Of a stretch of DNA of 64,000 bases, positions 12,877-23,370 are shown piece after piece. Source of the stretch: Hypericum androsaemum. Taxonomy: Eukaryota; Streptophyta; Magnoliopsida; Malpighiales; Hypericaceae. The translations under genes were made by a program, and so were the position numbers. How positions within the stretch are numbered: position 1 is the first letter of the stretch; each line of letters opens with the position of its first letter. Where the stretch lies: the NCBI GenBank assembly GCA_963995505.1, contig OZ023192.1, forward strand, positions 17,095,001-17,159,000, written 5' to 3'. The notes under the pieces were generated by a model. The model was not told the origin of the DNA. It saw only the letters and a program-made list of their open reading frames with translations, and ran no database searches.

Positions 12877-13848
12877 TGTTAGATTTGTGAATAAGCCCAA
12901 AGTGGAAAGACCCAAAGTGGGAGGCCCAAAAGGGAAATAGAAAGTGCAATCCCACATTGGAAAGTGGCACCAACATTTCCTAGTTTATAAGGAGAAACTC
13001 CTTGTTGACTAGGAAATAAGTTGACCACCTGGAAGGAAAACCAACTCGGACCGCGACGAGGATGGTGCATAGCACGAGCACGAGTACGAGCACGAGCACG
13101 AGCACGCGCACGCGCACGCGAACGTGCGTGTGCGTGTGCGCATTGGACGCAGGTCGCAATGGGCGCTTTGTGGCGCACTTGGCACTTCGCATGTGCGCAT
13201 CGTCGCGAGGAGCTGGAGGAGCCTTAAGTATTTTGCCCGAGTCCGGAGAGAGCTGCGTAGCTACCGAAGTGACGAGGGGATGCGAGCGCCTTCTAGGATG
13301 GCCACCGAAGAGGCACGAAGGGCTGGAACATCCCGAAAATTTCCAGACATACGAAGGGGTGCGACGAGACTGGATAAGGCTGACTTCCGAAGGGACACAA
13401 AGGGCCCTACAGACAGGCAGCAAGAATTATCCAGAAAAGCCTCCGAAGAGACACGATCGTTCAGACAGCCAATGCCAACGGACGCATCCCTTCGGGTGGC
13501 TTCTTCCCTGCCTCCTCCAGCCTATAAATAGGCCTGCCCCCTTGCCATTTAATCCATCCCATCAATAAGTGCATTCCATTAGCATTGTTGTCTTCTCCTC
13601 TCCCCTTTCTTTACTTACAAAAGTCCGTCTGAAAGTTCTGGGTATATAAGGGTTCGCCCGAAAGTTTTGAGATATGTGTGCAACGTTCTTGGAAATGCTC
13701 GAACAGTCGTTGTATCTTGGGGACGATTGCCGTAGCCCGTACCTCACTGAAATATACGGGGCAATCTCGTCTTACGGAGAAAGTGTCCAACACTTGCCTC
13801 GACTGCCGTAGATCCTAATCAAGTACACTGAACCCTCCGACCATAACA
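12877..13848 (+). repeat. 3' LTR of copia element 1
   Basis: 972 bp, starts TGTTAGATTTGTGAAT and ends CCATAACA. The alternating CGAGCA/CGCGCA tract at about 13072-13140 is longer than in the 5' LTR and accounts for most of the length difference. Confidence 0.93.
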
Positions 13849-13853
13849 TTACT

Positions 13854-14622
13854 GTCCTTACCACGTTCTTCCCGCTTTGGCTGAGGCGTTCCCTCCACCA
13901 CACCAGCTCGTCTAATCCCTCCTCCACAGTCGAGGTCCCTCAAGCCTGACAGCCTTCATCTTCTCCTCTTCATCTCCGGGAGTCGCTCCCCTCCATTTCG
14001 CGACCCGTCTTGGTCTTGGCACCTCTCCCTGGTTCTAGCCCTACTTCCGACGATCCCAGGGTGTTCGGTTGTGGTGCCCAGGGGGTTGGTCGTTGTTGGC
14101 CTCTGCCCCGGCTAGCCCCTTTTTATTTATCGCTCAGTTTGTTTCATTTTTCTTTTGGCTTTAGTTGCTGAAGCTCATACCACTTCCTGTGAAGTGTTTT
14201 GTCTTTGTGGTGTTCAGCTTTTGCTTGATGTTCAACTTTTGCTTGGTGTTTTAGCTTTCGGGCCACTCGTGTCCAGTAATTCTGTCAAATTTATCTTTAC
14301 TTTTATCTGTTTATATTTTTGCTTGGATCGATCTGAGATCCATCCGGATCTTGAAACCCTTCCTGTTGGTGCAGGTGGATAGCCTTGTCTCGGTCGGATT
14401 CGTCCGACCTTTGATCTCATTTGCGTGTATCTCGTATGCATTCAAATACCCACGAGGTTGCGTCTATGATGCAACTTTGTAGTTATTAGCCGTAGTTTGT
14501 CTCGATAACTTTCATCTTGGATGTTTGGCTCTCGTAGCCTATCGTATGTTGTATTTGTATTTCTTCCTCTATTGTAAACTATTTATTTTAATATAGGCTT
14601 CGTGCCACCTTTCTAAAAAAAT
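13854..14622 (+). mobile_element. Putative 3' end of a non-LTR retroelement, split by copia element 1
   Basis: A GC-richer stretch passes into a T-rich untranslated-like segment and ends ATTTTAATATAGGCTTCGTG followed shortly by TTTCTAAAAAAA (to about 14622), which resembles a LINE 3' end with a short A tail. No reverse transcriptase frame is left. The copia element inserted into it (TTACT duplication). Assignment to a LINE is by overall appearance only. Confidence 0.4.
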
Positions 14623-14629
14623 ATACTAT

Positions 14630-14830
14630 GACACAGGGTCGTGCGCATAACAACAGGCCACGAGATCAACATACTCTGATACTATGTTATAATATTCATA
14701 TTCAACCAAAAATGTTGAGTCAATAAACTAGTAAATTATTCCTAGTTATAAACAAGTCTATCACTCTTTCAACAATATGATAATTGCAAAAATATGACTA
14801 AATATATCCAATAATTAGTATTTCAGTATA
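14630..14830 (-). mobile_element. Degraded TRIM remnant
   Basis: ACTCTGATACTATGTTATAA followed by ATTCATATTCAACCAAAAA mirrors the primer-site and LTR-end order of the TRIM at 1603-1945 read on the minus strand. Only one LTR-like arm is clear. Confidence 0.4.
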
Positions 14831-15863
14831 CCTTATATTTATAGTGGACCAATATATTACACTTTCTTTATCGTGAATTTATTAATTCTTTACTCCTTAA
14901 ATCATTTCCACTTCGTATGCTGTGATACGCACATCCATATTGAATAGAGCATTCATTTAATATGACTACGTACACTACATTTGATTATCTGTCACATCGG
15001 ACTTGGTTTTTGGTTCCGGATGATCATTGATCCACTATTATATATAGATAATCTATATCATGAGACAATTAGATGGGAATATGTAATTTGTAATTGCTTT
15101 TTATGACAACGTCGATAAGATATAACCCATATTTTAACCTTGTCGAGGGTTGACATCGATTATTAATCAATGTGTTTTTCTTTAATAGCTAGCAATTGAT
15201 GGATTACATATGTGAAACACTAAATCTGTCAATTGCACCTTTTGAGTGTTGAATACCAAGTAAAAGAAGAGCTTGAAGATCGAATACTATTAGAAGTTAC
15301 ACATGTAATGTAAATAGTAAACAATAAAAAATTGTTCTGTCATCATTTTTTAGAATATAGTAGCATTAAATATTAGTTGGAAGAACAAAAGACAACTTAT
15401 TATAACGGTATAGTAGAATGGTGAAATAGAGAGTGACCAGAATTCAAATATAGGTTATGATAAAAATTTATCAATAAAAAAATATTAGTTGAGAGAATTT
15501 TGTCACCATTAAAAAATTTCACACGTATTGAACTTGATTTAGTCGAATCATTTGGTGTCTCGATACTAAGGGTATAAAAATAACAAAACAATAAAATAGT
15601 GATCAATCTTTTTGCTTGTTAATTGATTCAACTTGTTATTCCACGGTTATTTACATTGAACTGATGGGATTTACTAGGATTTTTCGCTTTAGTCAACTTC
15701 TTACACAATTAACGTTATCCAATACATCTACTTCTACCACTTAAAAAAAATCTACTTCTCAGGGTGGATCTTAATTATAAATAAACTAAAATCCGAGGAC
15801 GAGATATAGTTTGTTTCACTGCTACTAATTAATTTCGGTGTTATGAAGCGCCCCAATCAACAA
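14831..15863. other. AT-rich spacer without a gene
   Basis: No coding signal. Short TTAAATATTAGTTG-like strings at about 15365 and 15480 belong to the dispersed B-box repeat family. Confidence 0.45.
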
Positions 15864-16489
15864 TATGTAAAAGGAAAAAGTTCTATTTAGTATCCTGTAG
15901 TTTCAGACTTTTAGAATTAAAGCCATGTGGTTTTAAATTAGAAATTTAGTACCCTTTGGTTTACACATTTTTTTCCGGGCAGGTCTAGGATAGCTGCCCG
16001 GCCATCTGGATTTGCTATGTCATATTTACGGTCTTCATGGCGTGCCATCTCATCCTTTTTTAACAATGTAATTGATGACGTGACAAGTCATAAAATTTTA
16101 AAATGGTGCCAAATTTTTGTATATTTTTCAAAATCATCCCCTCCCTCCCTCTCTTCCCCATCTCTCTTGGTTCTCCATTAAAATTTGGGAAAAGTCTACT
16201 TAAGTACCCTGTGGTATTGTAAAAAATCAAGTTAGTATCCTGCAGTTTAAAACGTATCAATTGAGTCAAACTTATTCCAATTAAAATCAATTAGAGGCCC
16301 GGGCAGCTGCCCGAACCTTGCCCTTCTTGCCCGGACCCTGCCTGGCCAAGTGGACGGGCCACATCAGATTTCTCTGATGACGTGGCTGTCTCTCCTCCCG
16401 CATTCTCTTCTTCTTCTTAATTGAACGCCATTGGCCAATTAAGGTTTTTGTAGTTCCTCGGCCTCCTTCCCCCTCCCTTCTCCGTCCCT

Positions 16490-17010
16490 GGCAACGGTTA
16501 CGAGCTCACCGAGGATGACATCCTCTGGACCAACGACTTCTCCGATCCTAAATCCAACTCCCCTCCGCCCTCCGCTGACAATATCTGCAGGATCAACCAC
16601 CTGGACCGCCGATCCTCCCTCCCAGCTAACTCTGGGATCCTTGCGGTGCTTTCGGACCCCAACCGCCTCCCGCTCCTCTACCGGAGGCCCTCCCTCCCCT
16701 CCATCCCCGGGCCGCCAAGGGAGAACGATCTTGGCGGCGGTGCGGTGGGGATCAGGAAGGCGGTGAACCAGTCGGCACCAGTGAGGGTTCCGGTGCTGTC
16801 ACTGGCTGCGGCGAGGGAAAGAAGGTCGAGGTACACGAAGATCGAGAAAGACGATGGTGACAATGATGACGGCGGGGAAGAGGAGATGCTGCCGCCGAGA
16901 TGATGAGGATGACATTCTCGATACTGGAAGGCGTCGGGAGGACTCTCAAGAGCCGGGATCTAAAGCAGGTTCACAACGCCGTTTGGCGACAAATCGACTT
17001 CCTTGATTGA
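16490..17010 (+). pseudogene. Captured S40 / DUF584 senescence-regulator gene, broken
   Basis: The frame from 16490 reads YELTEDDILW, then GILAVLSDP, then a stretch ending EEEMLPPR before TGA at 16901-16903. A shifted frame continues MTFSILEGVGRTLKSRDL and ends HNAVWRQIDFLD with TGA at 17008-17010. These blocks and their order are the conserved parts of plant S40 (DUF584) proteins, small nuclear proteins linked to leaf senescence. Compared with the family, a few residues after LPP and the frame are lost, and no start codon precedes the conserved N-terminal block. The family genes usually lack introns, which fits the intact exon-like copy. I infer that it makes no normal S40 protein; transcription from the element is possible. 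Confidence 0.85.
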
Positions 17011-17267
17011 CCATTAATTATCCATGCTCGCTGGCAACGGTGTCTTAAATCGGGGACTTGACCTCCTTCCCGTCGATGTCCATGCTCTGGGTCTAGAACT
17101 CTACCCCCGATGGTGGCCTGTTTTTAACAGTTAATTAATTGGTTTTTTTGGATTCTGTCGTGTTTGTTAATTCTTAGAGAAGATCAAAAGTTGAATCTGT
17201 GTTGACAAAAATGAAGAAGTTGGATTTGGTTAGGAGAAGAGTCAAGGCTTTAATCGCTAATGAGAGT

Positions 17268-17300
17268 GAGAGAGAGAGAGTGAGAGAGAGAGAGGAGGAG
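17268..17300 (+). repeat. GA microsatellite inside the Pack-MULE
   Basis: Imperfect run of GAGAGAGA broken by GTGAG, between the captured gene and the right inverted repeat. Confidence 0.7.
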
Positions 17301-17758
17301 AGGATGAGGGCTCGGAGACGAAGATGGAATGAGAAATCTGATATGGCCCGTCCACATGGCCGGGCAGGGTCCGAGCAAGAAGGGCAAGGTTCGGGCAGCT
17401 GCCCGGGCCTCTAATTGATTTTAGTTGGAATAAGTTTGACTCAATTGATACGTTTTAAACTACAGGGTACTAACTTAATTTTTTGCGATACCACAGGGTA
17501 CTTAAGCGAACTTTTCTCTTAAAATTTTATGACTTGCCACGTCATCAATTGCATGGATAAAAAAGATGAGATTAAACGCCATGCAGATCGTAAATATGAC
17601 ATGGCAAATCCAGTTGGTCGGGCAGCTGCCTTGGACCTGCCCGGGAAAAAATGTGTAAACCACAGGGTACTAAATTTCTAATTTGAAACCACATGACCTT
17701 AATTCTGAAAGTCTTAAACTACAGGGTGCTAAATGAGAGTTTTCCTTATGTAAAATTT

Positions 17759-18518
17759 AGGGATAAAGACATTTTAGTATCGTGTATTATGTGATAGACA
17801 CTTTGCACAATGTGTTATGAAAATACCTACTTTAATACCTTGTGTTATATGAAATGGACATTTAGGACCCTATTTTCATATAAGCCTTGACTTCCGCTGA
17901 CATGGCAATGATGACATAACTTCGATTTACTGACATGGCACAAATAAATAATGTTTCAAGTAATATTACTGAAAATTACAAAAATATCCTAATGCTATAA
18001 ATTTAAAAAAAATATTGTGTTATAATGGAAAATAACGGAACTTCTCTTCTGACCCTACTAGTAGTAGTAAACATACGCTAGGAACTCGAGTTCAATGTTC
18101 CCGATTAATTCAAACCACTATGCACTAAACTAAAACTTGGTTTTTTTTACTTCCCATGATTCAATTCAAATCACGTTACGAATTAGCCCTAAAAAAATCA
18201 CGTCACAAATTTCAAAACCTCGAGAACGCGGCGACCTCTAGAATCCTTTTTTCCCGGAAAATATATTTTTTAAAATTTCTAACATTATAGTATTTTTGTA
18301 ATTTTTTATAATTTTATTTGACACATCATCAATTTATGTCATGTCATCAAGTCGAAGACATGTCATTATAGCCACATCAGCAAAAATCAAGGCTCATATG
18401 AGAAGAGGGTCCTAAGTATCTATTTCACATAATACATGATACTAAAATAGGTATTTCTATAACACATAATTCAAAATATCTATTTCACATAATACAAGTT
18501 ACTAAATGTCTTATCCCT
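17759..18518. mobile_element. Foldback TIR element beside the Pack-MULE
   Basis: About 760 bp, almost entirely two mirrored arms of about 260 bp beginning AGGGATAA-GACATTTAGTA and sharing TTAGGACCCT and AAATTACAAAAATA. The left end directly abuts, or shares bases with, the right target duplication of the Pack-MULE. The flanks carry AAAATTT on both sides, a candidate short duplication in AT-rich DNA. No coding capacity. Superfamily uncertain; a MULE-type MITE is plausible. Confidence 0.75.
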
Positions 18519-19783
18519 AAAATTTAATAATATATATCAACAATAAAATTAATTTACCTATAAAATAACAACCTCCGGATTGTGCATATCCGGGTGTCAC
18601 CGAAATCGTAAAACTCAGTGGCTAGGACATAAAAAGTAGTATTCTTAACAAAAAGAAGGAACACGACTTGAAAACTAAATTGCAATGACCAATTTCTGGA
18701 TGCTGACCACCGTTTACTTAATTGCCATAGTCATCATCTAGACCTTATATTTCATCATTATCGATCTCCCTACTGCTTTTTTTTCTCTAGTTAAATTATT
18801 CATATCCAACTAAAAACTACTACATTAATTTTTCACATTTACAAGTTTATCAGCTTTGCATAGGTTGTAATTTCAACACTTCTCGCACGAAGCTATCAAA
18901 TCAAAATTTGTACAACTTTTGACTTCTCCAACACGCAATAAAACAAGATGATTTGAGAACAACAATTACATGCGATTAAGGTTGTCCCATCAATTTGTTC
19001 TAGTACCATATTACAATTTTCATACCCAACAAATAATATTGAGGTAAACAAGCACACCAATCTTGATTATATCAACATCTCGCATTTTGATTTGATCCAA
19101 CAATTTATTTTAGTCTGAGCAATAATTATTTAATGCCAATGAAGCTAGCTGCTGTTGGGAGGGGCAATCTGCATGAGTAAATGCTCCAATTGACAGAAGC
19201 AAACATATAATAAACCAATTAATTAATTTTTGGGATTTTTTGTTGTTGGGAACTTAGTTTTCTTTTTGGTCCATGTACAGTTCATTTAATAGTAACGTAG
19301 CCGAATATGTAGCACCTTCTTGGAGTATCATAATGTACGTGGTTTCACTTAGTATGCTTGCTCATTATCGCAGTGTCACTCTTATTTGCATGCCACGTAC
19401 AAATTAAAATACCTAGAAATTAATTATTCTTTTTTCTGTATATGGATGGTTTTCTTGACTCTTAATTTCTTTTGGCGGGTTTCACTAACTTGATTACGTT
19501 TGAAAAACAGAAATCTTAAAAAACCGTGGCACGGGAATGACGCTTGAGCGTATTCATCCGATCAGACGGATAATATGAACATTATATTACAAAATCGATT
19601 CATTCTGATATTATGTTAAAATTATTATATATAGATACAAAATTTGTGACAATAGATAGTTAATTTTTCCATATTTAAAAATGATCTTACCGCACATTCG
19701 TAAATATTAGTTAGTGTGGTAATCAACATGTATATTTTTTTGGGAAAGTACAAAATATATGTATATTTAAATCCCGCACGTAG
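18519..19783. other. AT-rich spacer with a likely TRIM remnant
   Basis: No gene. Around 18785-19115 the strings ATTCATATCCAACTAAAAA and CATACCCAACAAATAATATT, about 230 bp apart, look like two eroded minus-strand TRIM LTR ends. Confidence 0.35.
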
Positions 19784-19785
19784 TA

Positions 19786-20347
19786 CAGTAAAACCTCTCT
19801 AAAGTGATATCGTTGGGACCGGAGAAAAATATCATTTTAGAGAGGTTATCACATAAGAGAGGTTTATGTTTTTTTTCCTCCAAAAATATCAAATTTGAGT
19901 TTTGGAACAATAATTACATAAATACCAAAAAATTATTTTGTCTATATTCAAGTCACCAAAAAATATCGACTTATAGTGTTATTCAAATGCTATACTCGAT
20001 TGAAACTTTTTTTACAACAAGACGACGATCACGAAGGCCATTTGAAGACAGTCTAGAAGATGAATGATGCTGTAAAATTTATCAAACAATTAAGTCTAGC
20101 ATAAAATAATATCTTAAAATATTTTTAGCATTCTTAAATAAGTAAAAATATGTGTATTTATGCAACAGTATTTCTTTATGCAAAAATTGAGACCGAGATT
20201 TAACACTAAATTTTTTTTAAAAATTATTAGTTATTATGATAGAAGGGTTATTAAATTTTAACACTGGTCCCGACTCGGGACCAAATTTTTTTATCAATTT
20301 AAAAAAGTTATCATTTTAGAGGAGATTGCTTTACAAAAGTTTTACTA
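19786..20347. mobile_element. Emigrant-like (pogo/Tc1-mariner) MITE
   Basis: Starts CAGTAAAACCTCT and ends with the complement of the same sequence (AGTTTTACTA), flanked by TA at 19784-19785 and 20348-19 onwards (20348-20349). Subterminal GTTGGGACC and GGTCCCGACTCGGGACC are mirrored, as is ATATCATTTTAGAGAGG. CAGTAAAACCTCT-type ends with a TA target are the known signature of Emigrant/Lemi1 pogo-like elements. No transposase. Confidence 0.8.
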
Positions 20348-20349
20348 TA

Positions 20350-20959
20350 GCTCTTCCTAGCTAGCTGGATGTGCCTCCTCTTGTCAAAGAAGCGGAATGA
20401 TTTATATTAAAAGCTTGGATTTTATTTTATTATTTTTGGCTTCTATTAAATTTAAAACTTGATTTTAGTTTGGAGGCAGGACCAGGTACGTTGCAAACGT
20501 CTGTCGTCACTTGGTGGATCATCCAGTAGCAAATTCGATTTTGTTCTTGTCCACCTAAATTAGGAATCTGTTCCAAGAACCTTTTTTTCCAATTTTTGTA
20601 CAGTAGAAATGGCAAAAAAAAAATTCCCGTCCTTCGGATTTTTTTCGATTTTTCTACAGTAAAGCAATGAATGAGGTGTTGGAAAATTCGGTCATCATGG
20701 TTTTATTCTTAGTATATTATTGTAAAAATCTATTAGAAAAATACGGATAAAATCTAATTTATTATAAACATTCCCTATCACATTCCCGTGAATTATGCGT
20801 GGCATTCAACTCCCATGCTTTGACGTTCCAGAACCTTAAGGTGTTAGTAAACCATCAAGTACTATATTGTATTCCGAGTCGAATATTATGACTCTCCCAA
20901 ATGTATGAACTCAAAATATTTTTAAAGCTTCGTTACCACTTAGACCAATTTTAATATCA
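20350..20959. other. Intergenic spacer without a gene
   Basis: AT-rich, no coding signal or clear repeat. Confidence 0.45.
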
Positions 20960-21410
20960 TCAAATTTTTTAAGGAAATCATCGAATATTGAATGCCGTTA
21001 TTAAACCTTGGGACTGAGTCTTTTACGAAAGAAAGTGACCTAAAAAAGAGAAACAAACTGATCTCGAGAAATCTCCTAGAAACTTGGAGTAGGATCCTCC
21101 ATTTAATTAGTAGGTTGAAATTGAAGTTGATTTTGAAAAAATTGAAGTTGAAGTTGAACTGGGTAGGATGCAAGTCCAGATGCCCAATTAATAAATAAAT
21201 ATTTTCAAGAAAACAACTATTGTTTTTGGGCTCCAGCTTGTGATCAATACGGGGCATATTTCAAGCCGCTTCCTCTGTTACGTGGAGAAAAGAAACATTA
21301 ATCGTGTATACCAATAAATTATTGAGAGCTCATTGTTGGACCATGTTGGCTCAATTTTGACCTTTCAATGTATTGGGCATACGGTCACGATACGTCTATA
21401 GATACTAACT
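20960..21410 (+). repeat. Segmental duplication, copy 1
   Basis: Aligns in the same order and orientation with 26425-26900. Shared strings include AACAAACTGATCTC-AGAAAT, ACTTGGAGTAG, GTCCAGATGC, AGCTCCAGCT and GTGGAGAAAAGAAACATTA / GTGGAGAAAAAGAAACATTA. It has no coding frame of note. Divergence is substantial, so the duplication is old. Confidence 0.8.
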
Positions 21411-21889
21411 CTTCTGTAGCCGACATGTATTTGGTCTATTGATACAAAGCACGGAGGTGTGGAAAATTTGACAAAAATTATATTTCAATTTTCACAAGTT
21501 TAACTTTGTCTCATGTACCATATAATACAACGACCCACGATATTAACCCATTTTAATGAAAATAAATAGATATGAGTTTTTTCACTTGTAAATTGAACCA
21601 ACAATTCTCTGATTTCTCTCCCTTACCCCAAAAAAAATATCCAATTTTAGCAAGACAAGATTTTTCAACACTCGTGATCTACACCTGATTTATTTGAATT
21701 TAAAACTGTTTCAGTAGAAATTAGTTCAAAATAGGGATTCCACATTAATTACTCTATAGTTTTGAAGCAGTTGGTCAACGTTGTCTGTGGTCTCATGCAC
21801 CATTATATAATTTTTGTGCCGAAACCTCGTCACTCTATTATTCTTTATATATAGTCAAAGCGAAGTAGAATACGGTACTGCTAAGTCTC

Positions 21890-23214
21890 GAGTTTTTTTT
21901 TAAATAGGCAAAAAACTTAGATATATTGTCTAAATAAACAAAAATTTAATATATTCTCAAAATTAGAAAAAATTTAATGAAAAATTAAAAAAATATAGGT
22001 GACGACCCATAGTTGGGTCGACACACCAATTTAATTACATAAAATAATGGAGGTGACCCAACAGTAGGCCACCTCCCTGACATTTTTACGATTATATTAA
22101 TATAATATAAGAGACGACCTAATACTAGGTCGACTCTTGTCTAGTTTAATTTTTTTAACTACTTGTCTAATTTAATTTCGGTCGATTGAACTCGATCGGC
22201 TTTTGACTGTAAACATATTTTTGACATCCTTACGCTTCGAATTTGGAAAAGTCATAAACTACAAAGTTGTAGATATACGCCTCAGCTTTGCACAACAACT
22301 TGAATTACTCAATCGGACTCCGGAGTAAAAATTTGTATCTCCCAAACGAAATCAGTCGATCGAACTCGATCGGCTTTTGAATTCAAACAAAATTTTGACA
22401 TCGTTACACTCCGTATTTGGAAAAGTTATAAACTACAAAGTTGTAGATATACGTCTCAGCTTTGCATAAAAATTTGAATCAACTCAATCAAACTCAGGAG
22501 TAAAAATTTGTGCTTTCCAACCGAAATAAGTCGATCGAACTCGATAAGCTTTTAACTTCAAATGAATTTTCGAAATTGTTACACTCTATATTTGGAAAAG
22601 TTATAAACTAGAAAGTTGTAGATATATGTCTTACTTTGCATAGAAACTTGAATCACCTCAATTGGACTCTGGAGTAAGAAGTTGTGACTCTCTAATCGAA
22701 GTCTAAGAGAAGAAAAAAAGTAAGGAAACATAAAAAAAATTCTACAACTTTAAAAAGAAAAAATTGCAGACCTGGAAGGAGGCAACCTAATTATATGTCG
22801 ACTCCACTATTCAATTTTTTTATTTTTTTATTGTTAAAGTGACATGTTGTTGTTTGGGTATACGAATGAGTTATTTTTTCGATTTAGCATAATTTGTTGA
22901 ACTCTACGCGTAGGTCTCAAAAAATTGAGCAAAATCAAATCAAAATTTAACTCATTCAGACAATCTAACACTAACTTATAATATTTATAAAATAAAAAGT
23001 CATTAATTAGGGAGGCGACCTACACTTAGGTCGCCTCCCATTATTATGTTTTTTAATTATAAGGCTAAGAAATGGAGTCGACCCATTGTAAGGTCGTCTC
23101 CTTATTTTTTTCAATTTTTAATTAAAATTTTGCCTATTTTGGGAATATATTAAGTTTTTGCCTATTTATAGAATATATCTAAGTTTTTTGCCTATTTTGG
23201 AAAGAAAAAAACCC
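21890..23214. mobile_element. Mutator-like TIR element with internal tandem repeats
   Basis: A 1,325-bp element. The mirrored arms contain AAATAGGCAAAAAACTTAGA and, further in, GACC(C)A-T-GGGTCGAC blocks (about 21890-22140 and 22995-23214). The flanks CTAAGTCTC (21881-21889) and CTAAGTATC (23215-23223) match at 8 of 9 positions, as expected for a slightly mutated Mutator-type 9-bp duplication. No transposase frame. The core holds three tandem copies of a 175-bp unit. Confidence 0.75.
22181..22705 (+). repeat. Three tandem ~175-bp units
   Basis: Units start at 22181, 22355 and 22530, each with GTCGAT-GAACTCGAT, TTTGGAAAAGT-ATAAACTA and AAGTTGTAGATATA. They lie inside the Mutator-like element. 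Confidence 0.85.
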
Positions 23215-23370
23215 CTAAGTATCACTTCTCCCGATAATACATGACCGCAGAGTAAGAGATGAGTCCACATTGTACTTACGCACGCGGTGATACGAGTAAC
23301 AACACATCGTATTAGAATTTTTATGTCTAATTTAAAATTTTAAGATAATAGATAGATAAATTTTTAAGTG

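Larger units (their letters stand above)
7468..13848 (+). mobile_element. Ty1/copia LTR retrotransposon, full length but decayed
   Basis: A 6,381-bp element with two LTRs (7468-8405 and 12877-13848), a perfect 5-bp target duplication TTACT (7463-7467 and 13849-13853), a polypurine tract GTGGGGGAT (12868-12876) directly before the 3' LTR, and one long gag-pol region in the order GAG, zinc knuckle, protease, integrase, reverse transcriptase, RNase H. Integrase before reverse transcriptase is the Ty1/copia order. No tRNA-Met primer site follows the 5' LTR; that position instead holds a stretch complementary to the LTR itself. The LTRs differ at several dozen positions by eye, so the insertion is old. 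Confidence 0.95.
15873..17746 (+). mobile_element. Pack-MULE carrying a captured S40/DUF584 gene
   Basis: A 1,874-bp element with long terminal inverted repeats (about 15873-16375 and 17335-17746) that share GGAAAA ends, CCTGTAGTTT, TTAGTACCCT, GGGCAGCTGCCCG and CAATTGAGTCAAACTTATTC in mirrored order. The left arm carries an extra block of about 85 bp (around 16102-16190). The 9-bp target duplication TATGTAAAA at 15864-15872 and 17747-17755 is perfect. There is no transposase. The GC-rich core (about 16440-17015) encodes most of an S40-type protein, so this is a non-autonomous Mutator-like element with host cargo. Confidence 0.9.
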
